From contig NZ_QRGC01000011.1 in the NCBI RefSeq assembly GCF_003448965.1, positions 62,001 to 126,000 of the forward strand: a DNA stretch of 64,000 bases. Reading direction: 5' to 3'. Both the position numbers and the translations under genes were made by a program. Shown here in pieces: positions 31,115 through 38,592 of this stretch. Every line of letters begins with the position of its first letter. The first letter of the stretch is position 1. The notes under the pieces are model-generated. The model did not search any database, had not been told where the DNA came from, and was given only the letters and a program-made list of their open reading frames with translations. Source of the DNA: Oceanicella sp. SM1341. GTDB lineage: Bacteria > Pseudomonadota > Alphaproteobacteria > Rhodobacterales > Rhodobacteraceae.

Positions 31115-31488
31115 GTCTTGCTTCCTCCCTTGGCTTGGGCCGGCCGCCCCCGGATCTGCCGTCCGGGTGGGGCCGGTGGCGGGGTCAGCGCGGGGACCGC
31201 GCGGACATCTGGGCAGGGGAGGGAAGGGGCAGGCGCAGCCGGAGCGCGCGCCCGGAGCGTCTGTGGTGATCGGTGTCCGCCATGGCGGTCTTCCTCCCGT
31301 GGCCGCCCCTGCTTCGGGGGCTGGCCTGCTGATTTGCGCCAACGGTAGGCCAACTTGATCCGTGAGGGTATCCCGTTTTTTGCGGGAGTATCTTTCTCGA
31401 ATCGGGAAAACTCAAACCTGATCCTGCCGGATACCCTGCCGGGGCGGCGGAGCGTACCCTCGGGCAAAACACCAGGGGAGGAAACCGC
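31115..31488. promoter_or_regulatory. divergent control region of the TRAP and amidohydrolase operons
   Basis: This 374-bp region separates divergent operons. It is A+T-richer around 31350-31430. GGGTATCC (31366-31373) and GGATACCC (31429-31436) are perfect inverted copies 55 bp apart. TCCCG (31371-31375)/CGGGA (31383-31387) flank a T-run. A related TACCC is at 31454. These look like operator half-sites for a shared regulator, possibly the XRE protein encoded next to the TRAP genes. Confidence 0.5.
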
Positions 31489-32568
31489 ATGTCCCAGCCC
31501 GTTGCCGGTGCCACCGATTGCGATGTCCATGTGCCGCCGCCGCCGGTCTCGGCGCTGCTGCCCTGGCTCGACGCCTACTGGGCCGAGCAGGTGACGGCCC
31601 GCAACATCGACCGCGCGCCCTTCACCCTCACCAGCTATCCCGCGCAGGCGCCCTATTCCTGCCGGGAAGACTGGCGCGCCCCCGGCGGCGGCCTGCCCTG
31701 GCTGCGGGAGAGGCTGCTCGACCGTTTCGGCCTCGGCCTGGCCGTGTGCTCGGTGCTGCACGGCGCGGTGACCCTGCACAACCAGGACATGGCCGCCGCC
31801 CTCTGCGCCGCGGTGAACGACTGGCTGGCCGCGGAGTGGCTGGCGAAGGAGCCCCGGCTGCGCGGCTCCATCCTCGTTCCGGTCGACGACACCGACCTCG
31901 CGGTGCGCGAGATCGAGCGGCTGGCGCCCGACGGCCGCTTCGTGCAGGTGCTGCTGCTGGTGATGCACGAGCGCCCGCTGGGCCACCGCGCCTATTGGCC
32001 GATCTACGCCGCGGCCGAGCGGCACGGGCTTGCCGTGGCAGTGCACGCGGGCAGTCATTACCGTCATGCCCCCGGCTCCGGCGGCTGGACCACCTACCAG
32101 GTGGAGGACCACGTGCAGCACTCCTTCGCCTTCGAGAACACCCTCGTCTCCTTCCTCGCCGAGGGGGTGTTTCAGAAATTCCCGGCGCTGAAGCTGGTGT
32201 TTCTCGAGAGCGGTTTCGCCTGGTTGCCCACGCTGCTCTGGCGCTGCGACAAGACCTGGCGCGGCACCCGCGCCGAGGTGCCCTGGCTCGACAGGCCGCC
32301 GAGCGAGATCCTGCGCGGGCGGCTGTTCCTCGGCCTGCGCCCCTGCGACCCGCCGGGCCCCGCCGAGCTTTCCGCCGTGCTGCGCCACCTCGCCCCCGCC
32401 GGCGGCACCGACCTGCTGCTGTTCTCGACCGACTTTCCCCACCGCCATTTCGAGGGCGACGCGGCCCTGCCCGCCGGCCTGCCGGAGGAGAGCCTTCCCG
32501 CCATCCTCTCCGGCAACGCCGCGCGCGCCTGCCCGCGCCTCGCCCCCGCACCCGTGGAGACCTCGTGA
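31489..32568 (+). CDS. amidohydrolase-family (amidohydrolase 2) protein A
   Basis: This 359-residue TIM-barrel protein is of the amidohydrolase 2 group, which contains decarboxylases and hydrolases of aromatic acids. It opens with DCDVHVPPPP, a metal-site variant with one histidine in place of HxH. Later come VAVHAGSHYRH (about 184-194), FLESGFAWLPTLLWRCDK and a terminal FSTDFPHRHFEGD aspartate. The start has a good ribosome site (AGGGGAGGAAA). It overlaps a second, related amidohydrolase gene, so the two may form a complex or do successive steps. The substrate is unknown. Confidence 0.8.
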   Translation: MSQPVAGATDCDVHVPPPPVSALLPWLDAYWAEQVTARNIDRAPFTLTSYPAQAPYSCREDWRAPGGGLPWLRERLLDRFGLGLAVCSVLHGAVTLHNQDMAAALCAAVNDWLAAEWLAKEPRLRGSILVPVDDTDLAVREIERLAPDGRFVQVLLLVMHERPLGHRAYWPIYAAAERHGLAVAVHAGSHYRHAPGSGGWTTYQVEDHVQHSFAFENTLVSFLAEGVFQKFPALKLVFLESGFAWLPTLLWRCDKTWRGTRAEVPWLDRPPSEILRGRLFLGLRPCDPPGPAELSAVLRHLAPAGGTDLLLFSTDFPHRHFEGDAALPAGLPEESLPAILSGNAARACPRLAPAPVETS

Positions 32569-33665
32569 TGAACCGCCTCGCCGACCCCGCGCTGGACCAG
32601 CGCCTGAAACTGGTGGATTGCGACATCCACATGACCCAGAAGCGCCCGTCCGACCTCTACCCCTTCCTCGAGCGGCGCTGGGTGGAGCACCTGGAGAGTT
32701 TCGGCAGCTTCTTCCGCCAGCCGCTGGTGGGGCAGCTTGCCTATCCGCGGATGACCGCGAACGGCATGCGCGCCGATGCCGAGCCCGAGGACGGGCCGGC
32801 CGGCTCCTCGCTGGAGATGCTGCGCGCCCAGCACCTCGACCCGCTGGGCGTGGACATCGGCATGCTGATCTGCCTCGGGCGCGGCGGCATGGAGGAGCGC
32901 CACCCCGGGCTGGCCGCCGCCATGTCGCGCGCGGTGAACGACTGGCAGATTCATGCGCTGGTGGCGCCCGAGCCGCGCCTGCGCGCCGGGCTGGTGGTGG
33001 CGCAGGACCATCCGGAGGCCGCGGTGGCCGAGATCCGCGCCCGGGCGGGAGACCGGCGCTTCGCCCAGGTCATCCTCTCCACCCGCGCCGCCGAGCCGCT
33101 GGGCGCCCGGCGCTATTGGCCGATCTATGAGGCCGCACAGGAGGCGGGCCTGCCGATCGGCCTGCACCCCGCCGGCTACTCGGGCGGCCACCCCTCCACC
33201 GGCTCGGGCTGGCCGAGCTATTATTTCCACGAGCATTACACCTTCCTGCCCGGGGCGGAGGGGCTCGTCTCCAGCCTGGTGCTCAACGGCGTCTTCGCCG
33301 CCTTCCCGCGACTGCGCGTGGCGATCATCGAGGGCGGCTTCTCCTGGGCCCCGGCGCTCGGCTGGCGGATGGACCGGGCCTGGGCGCACTGGCGCGCCGA
33401 GGTGCCCGAGCTCACGCGCCCGCCCTCGGAATACATGCGCGAGCATGTCTGGTGGGCCACACAGCCCATCGAGGAGCCGAAAAACGGCCGCGAGATCGAG
33501 GAGATCGTCGACTGGATCGGCTGGGACCGGCTGCTCTACTCCTCCGACTATCCGCACTGGGACTACGACGACCCGCGCTTCGTGTTCCGCTTCCCCCTCA
33601 GCCCGGAGCGGCGGCAGGCGGTGTTCGGCGGCAATGCCCGCGCGCTCTACGGGCTCGACGCATGA
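32568..33665 (+). CDS. amidohydrolase-family (amidohydrolase 2) protein B
   Basis: This 365-residue protein is a diverged relative of the preceding one. The N-terminal metal motif is DCDIHMTQKRPSDLYPFL. The barrel segments IGLHPAGYSGGHPSTGSG, IIEGGFSWAPALGWRMDRAW and YSSDYPHWDYDDPRF match the first protein position by position. That last stretch is complete here and better conserved than in protein A, so B may be the catalytic partner. The ATG shares its A with the TGA of gene A. The Rieske gene overlaps its end by four bases. Confidence 0.82.
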   Translation: MNRLADPALDQRLKLVDCDIHMTQKRPSDLYPFLERRWVEHLESFGSFFRQPLVGQLAYPRMTANGMRADAEPEDGPAGSSLEMLRAQHLDPLGVDIGMLICLGRGGMEERHPGLAAAMSRAVNDWQIHALVAPEPRLRAGLVVAQDHPEAAVAEIRARAGDRRFAQVILSTRAAEPLGARRYWPIYEAAQEAGLPIGLHPAGYSGGHPSTGSGWPSYYFHEHYTFLPGAEGLVSSLVLNGVFAAFPRLRVAIIEGGFSWAPALGWRMDRAWAHWRAEVPELTRPPSEYMREHVWWATQPIEEPKNGREIEEIVDWIGWDRLLYSSDYPHWDYDDPRFVFRFPLSPERRQAVFGGNARALYGLDA

Positions 33666-34075
33666 CCCGGCACGTGGTGGCCGCGGCGGCCGAGATCGCG
33701 CCCGGCGAGATGAAGCGGGTGACGGCCGGGGGCCGGCCGGTCTGCGTGTTCAACCTCGACGGCAGCTTCCACGCGCTGGTGGACCGCTGCCCGCACGAGG
33801 GCGCCGCCCTCTCCGCCGGGCGGCTCTGCGGCATCGTCACCGCCTCCGCGCCCGGCGAATACCGGCTGTGCCGGCAGGGCGAGATGGTGCGCTGCCCCTG
33901 GCATGGCTGGGAGTTCGACATCCGCACCGGGCAGAGCTGGTCCGACCCCCGCGCCACGCGGGTGCGCAGCCTGCCCGCGGCGGTGGAGGCCGGAGCCGAG
34001 CTGGTGAAGGGCCCCTACGTGGCCGAGCGGCTGGAGATCACCCGCGAGGGCGCCTATCTGGTGATCGAGATCTGA
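33662..34075 (+). CDS. Rieske [2Fe-2S] ferredoxin-like protein
   Basis: This 137-residue protein has a complete Rieske site: DRCPHEGAALSAG (about residues 42-54) and RCPWHGWEFDIRTGQ (about 79-93), giving the C-x-H...C-x2-H ligands. There is no membrane anchor or catalytic domain, so it is a soluble electron carrier for an oxygenase or reductase. No oxygenase gene is adjacent; its partner must be elsewhere, or it serves the amidohydrolase-linked pathway in another way. It overlaps amidohydrolase gene B and ends the operon. Confidence 0.84.
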   Translation: MTRHVVAAAAEIAPGEMKRVTAGGRPVCVFNLDGSFHALVDRCPHEGAALSAGRLCGIVTASAPGEYRLCRQGEMVRCPWHGWEFDIRTGQSWSDPRATRVRSLPAAVEAGAELVKGPYVAERLEITREGAYLVIEI

Positions 34076-34103
34076 CCGGCCGGGCCCGCGCCCCGGCGCT
34101 CCC

Positions 34104-34128
34104 CCCGGCGAGCCCCTGCTTCGCCGGG
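34104..34128 (+). terminator. terminator hairpin after the Rieske gene
   Basis: CCCGGCGA (34104-34111) and TCGCCGGG (34121-34128) form a perfect 8-bp stem with a 9-base loop. It is followed by the A+T-rich CAAAATAAT, 29 bp after the stop. Confidence 0.6.
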
Positions 34129-34156
34129 CAAAATAATGCGCCCTCCCGAATCCGCG

Positions 34157-34213
34157 TTGACATGATGCAATCCGAAAGTGAAACTTTCTGGTAAAGAAGG
34201 TTAATACCTTCTT
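34157..34213 (+). promoter_or_regulatory. A+T-rich promoter region with two adjacent palindromes
   Basis: TTGACA, a perfect -35 box, is at 34157-34162. It is followed by GAAAGT-GAA-ACTTTC (34174-34188) and AAGAAGGT-TAAT-ACCTTCTT (34194-34213), palindromes with perfect 6- and 8-bp arms. No clear -10 box is at the best distance. The composition differs sharply from the surroundings. The second palindrome could be an mRNA leader hairpin, the first an operator. Confidence 0.5.
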
Positions 34214-34335
34214 GTTCCACGGGGACTTCTCGCATCCGGCGCATCTGTTCCGGGCGTGACTTGCCCGCGGAGCGCCCTCTTGCCGGTGCGGCGGGGCTGC
34301 CTTCGCCTGAGCCGGTCCTGTCAATGGAGCTGACG

Positions 34336-34755
34336 ATGAAGCCCTTTCCCGCGCCGCCCGTCTTCCTGACGGCCCGACCGGCCGCGGCCGCCTGCGTGGC
34401 GGCGATTGCCCTGGTGATGATGCAGGCCCCGCCGGGCCGCGCGGCGGACGAGAGCGACTACATGCTCGCCACCGCGGGCGACCTCGCCGACCTCTGCGCC
34501 TCCCCGGAGGACCCCTCGGCCATCCACATGTGCCAGGGGTTCATCGTGGCGGTCGACCAGGTGCATATCCAGCTCGCCGCCGCGATGGACGAAAAGCTCT
34601 ACTGCCTGCCCACCGAAAGCGTGGTGACCCGCAACGGCGCCGCGGCGGCCTTTGCCGCCTGGGTGGCCGAAAACCCCCGGATTGCCACAGTTTCGCCGAT
34701 CGACGGCCTTGTTTCATGGGCACTGGACGCGTTCCCCTGCCCGGCCGGCCAGTGA
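34336..34755 (+). CDS. secreted Rap1a/Tai-like protein
   Basis: This 139-residue exported protein has an N-terminal signal (about residues 1-36, VALVMMQAPPGRAA region) and the cysteine-rich pattern of the Rap1a/Tai family. That pattern is LADLCA, then HMCQGFIVAVDQVH, then YCLPTESV, and a terminal WALDAFPCP. Founding members are immunity proteins against type VI effectors, but many such genes stand alone, as here, and no secretion-system gene is near. I chose ATG 34336 because GGAG lies 6 bp upstream. It shares the stop-start junction with a small lipoprotein gene. Confidence 0.65.
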   Translation: MKPFPAPPVFLTARPAAAACVAAIALVMMQAPPGRAADESDYMLATAGDLADLCASPEDPSAIHMCQGFIVAVDQVHIQLAAAMDEKLYCLPTESVVTRNGAAAAFAAWVAENPRIATVSPIDGLVSWALDAFPCPAGQ

Positions 34756-34769
34756 TGGGAGCCCGTATC

Positions 34770-35033
34770 ATGACCCGTATCCTCGCGCTCTGCGCAGCAC
34801 TTGCCCTCACCGCCTGCTCCGACCTGAACGACACGCAGCAACGCGCCGCCACCGGCACGATCATCGGTGCCGGCAGCGGCGCGGTGATCGGCGCCATCGC
34901 CGGTGATGCCGGGATGGGCGCGCTGATCGGCGCCGGTGCCGGCGCGGTGGGCGGCCTCGTCTACGACAAGGTCGAACACGACAAGGACGAAGCCTACCGG
35001 CAGGGCGTGCGCGACGGCCGCGCCACCCGCTGA
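34770..35033 (+). CDS. small glycine-zipper outer-membrane lipoprotein
   Basis: This 87-residue lipoprotein has a signal with lipobox LTAC (cysteine at about residue 17). A glycine-zipper region (GTIIGAGSGAVIGAIAGDAGMG and GALIGAGAGAVGGLV) follows, then a charged tail with repeated EAYRQGVRDGR. It is like the YMGG/OmpA-glycine-zipper proteins of the envelope. The start is chosen at ATG 34770, with GGGAG 8 bp upstream; an earlier ATG at 34755 overlaps the previous stop. It is probably co-transcribed with the Rap1a-like gene. Confidence 0.75.
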   Translation: MTRILALCAALALTACSDLNDTQQRAATGTIIGAGSGAVIGAIAGDAGMGALIGAGAGAVGGLVYDKVEHDKDEAYRQGVRDGRATR

Positions 35034-35094
35034 CACCCCGAATGCAGCGCGGCGGCCGCCCGGCTGCCGCGCCCCAACACGAGGCCGCCCGCCC

Positions 35095-37353
35095 TTGACC
35101 CCAGCCAGACCCGTTCCCGCCCTGTCCTGCTTCCTCCTTCTGCTGCTCGCGGGGTGGCTGGCGCTGTTCGCGCCGCCCGCCCTGGCCCAGCACCTGCCGG
35201 GGCCGCCGCCGCCACAGCAGCAGGCGCCCGACGCCGTGCCGGAACAGGACCTGACCGGGATAGTCGAGGCCGCGCAGAAGGCCGGGCTCGAGATCCTGGT
35301 GCTGCGCCCGGCCACCGGCGCGGCCGCCGGGGGGCCCGTGCCGCCCGCCGAGGAGGCGGAAGCCGAGGTCGACGGGCTGATCCGGCGTCTCACCCTGGGG
35401 GCCGAGGCGATGAAGGCCGATCTCGCCGCCACCCCCGGCTGGCTCGACACCACGCTCTATCACCCCGCGCCGCCGCTCACGCCCTTCTGGCTGGGGCGGG
35501 CGACGCTGCTGACCGTGTTCTCGCTGGGCCTGGGCGGGCTGGCGGGCTGGGCCGCCGGCCGCCGCCTGCGCCGCTCGCTGCTGCCGCCGCCCCCCGCGCC
35601 GGGGGCATTGCTGGGCACGCGGCTGCGCTTCCTGCTCGGCCGTTCGGTGGTGGCGCTGCTGGTGATGGCGGTGATCCTGCTGGTGTCCACCCTGGTGGCA
35701 CTGGTGCTCGGCACGCGGGATTCGGGCTTTCGCGGCGTGTTCCTCTCCACCCTCGAGGTGGCGATCACCGGCGGGCTGGTGATGATCGCCTTCCGCGCCA
35801 TCCTCGCGCCCTGGCGGCCGGACTCGCGGGTGCTGCCCTTCGAGGATGCCGAGGCGAAGCGCATCCACCTGCTGATGCGCCTGACCGTCTGGTCGGCGCT
35901 GTTCTTCTCCGGCGTGGCGGCGCTGGTGCGGCGCATGCAGGGGCCGGACGGTTTCGCCGACCTGCTGCTCGACCTCTCCACCCTCATCGTGGCCGCGGGG
36001 CTGATCCGGGCGGTCTACCTCGCACGGCCGCTCTTCGTGCGCCTCGCCGAGGCCGACCTGCGCCCGGTGCGCTTCTGGCACCGGCACTGGCACGTGCTCT
36101 TCACCACCTACCTGGTGTTCACCGTGGTGGTCACCCTGCTCGCCCGGCTGCTCGACCTCGACATCGAGGGGCTGGTGGCGGCCCCCATCCTCGCGGTGCT
36201 GATCGGGCTCGTGGTCAAGGGGCTCGGCCTCATCGCCATCGAGAGCTTCTACCTCGACCGCCCCGCCCGGTCGGCGGCAGGCGCCGAGCCCGGGCCGCCG
36301 GTCACGCACCCCTGGCGCGGCTGGGCGCTGAGCAGCCTCAACCACGTGGCGCTCGCGGCCGCGGCGGTGTGGCTGGTGAGCCGCTGGGACATCGGCCTGC
36401 TCACGCCGGACGGCCGGGTGCACGCGGTCTGGGTCATCCTGCTGATGGCGCTGGTGGGCTCCATCGGCTGGGAGGCGATCCGAACCGCCTTCGACCGCCG
36501 CCTCGCCGAGGAGGAGGGCACCGCCCCCGGCGCCGAGGGCGAGGGGGACGGCGAGTCCGAGATGGGCACCGGCAAGTCGCGCCTCGCCACGCTGCTGCCG
36601 CTGTTCCGCAACGCGGTGCTCATCGCCATCCTGGTGCTGGTGAGCATGGTGATGCTGTCCTCGCTGGGGGTGGACGTGGCGCCGCTCTTCGCCGGGGCCG
36701 GGCTGATCGGCTTTGCCGTTGGCTTCGGCGCCCAGGCGCTGGTGCGCGACGTGTTCTCGGGCGTGTTCTTCCTCATCGACGACGCCTTCCGCGTGGGCGA
36801 GTACATCGAGACCGGCTCGGCCAAGGGCACGGTGGAGCGCATCTCCATCCGCTCCATGCAGCTGCGCCATCAGAACGGCCCGCTGCACACCGTGCCCTTC
36901 GGCGAGATCACCCAGCTCACCAACTACTCGCGCGACTGGGTGATCATGAAGCTGCCCATCGCCGCGCGCTACGGCACCGACCCCGAGAAGGTGCGCAAGA
37001 TCGTCAAGAAGCTCGGCCTCGCCCTGCTGGAGGACCCGGAGCTGGGGCCGAAGTTCATCGAGCCGCTGAAGTCTCAGGGCGTGCTGGAGATCTCCGACAC
37101 CGGCCTCGTCTTCCGGGTGAAGTTCAAGACCCGCCCGGGCGAGCAGTTCGTGCTGCGCAAGACGGTGTTCCACCGCATTTCGGAGGCTTTCGCGAAGGAG
37201 GGCATCGAGTTCGCCGGTCGCGAGGTGCGGGTGCGCGTGCTCGACGAGGACGACAGGACCGTGCCGCCCGACGACCCCCGCGCCCAGCAGGCCGTGGCCG
37301 CCGCCGCCGGCGAGATCGCCACCGAAGCCGCCCAGGGCGAGCAGAAGCCGTAG
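35095..37353 (+). CDS. large MscS-family mechanosensitive channel
   Basis: This 752-residue inner-membrane channel of the MscS/YbdG-MscK type releases solutes under osmotic stress. It has a signal-like N-terminus (LLLLLAGWLALFAPPALAQ), a periplasmic segment, and about ten spans. Near residues 530-560 the pore helix and beta-domain follow: LFAGAGLIGFAVGFGAQALVRD and VFSGVFFLIDDAFRVGEYIE. The C-terminal alpha-beta domain is also present. The only plausible start that avoids the preceding gene is TTG 35095; its ribosome site is poor. Convergent with the DUF2950 gene. Confidence 0.85.
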   Translation: MTPARPVPALSCFLLLLLAGWLALFAPPALAQHLPGPPPPQQQAPDAVPEQDLTGIVEAAQKAGLEILVLRPATGAAAGGPVPPAEEAEAEVDGLIRRLTLGAEAMKADLAATPGWLDTTLYHPAPPLTPFWLGRATLLTVFSLGLGGLAGWAAGRRLRRSLLPPPPAPGALLGTRLRFLLGRSVVALLVMAVILLVSTLVALVLGTRDSGFRGVFLSTLEVAITGGLVMIAFRAILAPWRPDSRVLPFEDAEAKRIHLLMRLTVWSALFFSGVAALVRRMQGPDGFADLLLDLSTLIVAAGLIRAVYLARPLFVRLAEADLRPVRFWHRHWHVLFTTYLVFTVVVTLLARLLDLDIEGLVAAPILAVLIGLVVKGLGLIAIESFYLDRPARSAAGAEPGPPVTHPWRGWALSSLNHVALAAAAVWLVSRWDIGLLTPDGRVHAVWVILLMALVGSIGWEAIRTAFDRRLAEEEGTAPGAEGEGDGESEMGTGKSRLATLLPLFRNAVLIAILVLVSMVMLSSLGVDVAPLFAGAGLIGFAVGFGAQALVRDVFSGVFFLIDDAFRVGEYIETGSAKGTVERISIRSMQLRHQNGPLHTVPFGEITQLTNYSRDWVIMKLPIAARYGTDPEKVRKIVKKLGLALLEDPELGPKFIEPLKSQGVLEISDTGLVFRVKFKTRPGEQFVLRKTVFHRISEAFAKEGIEFAGREVRVRVLDEDDRTVPPDDPRAQQAVAAAAGEIATEAAQGEQKP

Positions 37354-37364
37354 CGCAAGCCCAG

Positions 37365-37417
37365 GCCATACCGGCGCGGGCGCCTGCCATCGGGGCGCCA
37401 CGGGGCGCCGGTATGGC
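37365..37417. terminator. bidirectional terminator-like inverted repeat between MscS and DUF2950 genes
   Basis: GCCATACCGGCGC (37365-37377) and GCGCCGGTATGGC (37405-37417) are perfect 13-bp inverted arms, 27 bp apart, just after the channel gene. The loop itself contains GGCGCC dyads. Confidence 0.65.
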
Positions 37418-37572
37418 GCATGGGCGGGAGAACCGGCCGGCGGCCGCCCCCGGGCAGGTGGCGGCCAGGCTCGGCACCGGTGCCGCGCAGGCGCACCCTT
37501 CTGCGGGCAGGCCGGAGCCTGCCGCCCTGCGCGAAACCGCCCGCGGGCGGATCGGGGCCGGTTTGCCCGGGG

Positions 37573-38592
37573 CTACTCGGGCACCAGCTCCCAGTCGTCC
37601 CCGGGGTTGAAGCGCTCGATCCAGGGCACGATCACATCGGTGTCCGGCCCGAGATCGGCCTCGTAGAGCACGCCGAGATGGTTGGCGAGGAAGGTGTGCA
37701 CCCCGGTCTCGCCATACTGCGCCGGCCAGGCGAGGATGGCGTAGCCCGCGATCATGTTGCCGTTGATCACGTAGTCATAGGCGCCGCCGGCGATGTTGTC
37801 GCCCTGGCCGGTGAGGATGCGGAAGCGGTAGCCGAAATAGCCCCGGCCCTCGGCGGCGTCGTCCAGCTCAGCCTCGCTGATGTCGGCGCCCGCCGGGCTG
37901 GGGCCATCCTGCGCGGTCTCCGGCCAGTAGAGCCCGTCGGTGGTGCCGGGGCTGCTCACCAGCCGCTGGGCGTATTCCCGCACGCCGTCGCCGTCGCGGT
38001 CCTCGGCGGCATAGGCCTCCTGCGCGTCGAGATAGGCGTGCAGCGTGTCGATGGCGGCGAGCTCGTTGGCGCCCACCTGGCGGTTCACGATCTCGTCGAT
38101 GCCGGCCCCGGTGTCGAAGGCCCAGCTTCCGTCCTCGCCGCGCACCACCGGGAAGGGCAGCGGCCAGAGCCGCCAGCCGATGTCGATCAGCACCCGGTCC
38201 TCGCTCTCCTCGGTCACGAGACGGCGGGCGATGCCCTCGCGCATCTGCGCATAGGCCTCCATCGTGTCCGGGCTCTCGCGCAGGGCGGCGGCATCGAGGC
38301 CCAGCAGGGCGGCCATGTCCTCGAGATCGTCGGCCTCGAGGGCGGCGCGCAGGGCCTCCACCGCCGCGCCGGCGCTCTCGAAGCGCGGCGCGGGCGTGGC
38401 GGACACGAACCGCGCGAAGGGCGCCTCCTGCTCCTCCTGCGCCGCGGCGGGGCCGGGGGCGAGGACGAGCGCCGCGAGGGCGAGGGCGAGCCCCGCGCCG
38501 CGCCAGCCGGAGGCGGTCCGGTTCCGGGGCCGGGAGGCGGGGGCGAGGAAACGCGCCTGGTGCATGCTGTGCTCGCCGCTACGGGGTGTCAT
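37573..38592 (-). CDS. DUF2950 secreted protein
   Basis: This 339-residue exported protein has a signal region (about residues 30-51, LALALAALVLAPGPAAAQ). Its DUF2950 body is recognisable from SAGAAVEALRAALEADDLEDMAALLG, AIDTLHAYLDAQEAYAAEDRDGDGVREYAQRL and GYFGYRFRILTGQGDNIAGGAYDYV. The function is not established. It overlaps the DUF3300 gene by four bases, and the two families are commonly encoded side by side, so they probably act together in the periplasm. The first 10 or so residues may be dispensable; an ATG at residue 10 is an alternative start. Confidence 0.83.
   Translation of the reverse strand: MTPRSGEHSMHQARFLAPASRPRNRTASGWRGAGLALALAALVLAPGPAAAQEEQEAPFARFVSATPAPRFESAGAAVEALRAALEADDLEDMAALLGLDAAALRESPDTMEAYAQMREGIARRLVTEESEDRVLIDIGWRLWPLPFPVVRGEDGSWAFDTGAGIDEIVNRQVGANELAAIDTLHAYLDAQEAYAAEDRDGDGVREYAQRLVSSPGTTDGLYWPETAQDGPSPAGADISEAELDDAAEGRGYFGYRFRILTGQGDNIAGGAYDYVINGNMIAGYAILAWPAQYGETGVHTFLANHLGVLYEADLGPDTDVIVPWIERFNPGDDWELVPE

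Noticed and set aside
34324-35033. Type VI effector-immunity locus
   Set aside because: The Rap1a/Tai resemblance alone is not enough: no effector, VgrG, Hcp or other secretion gene is nearby, and the family is widespread outside such loci.
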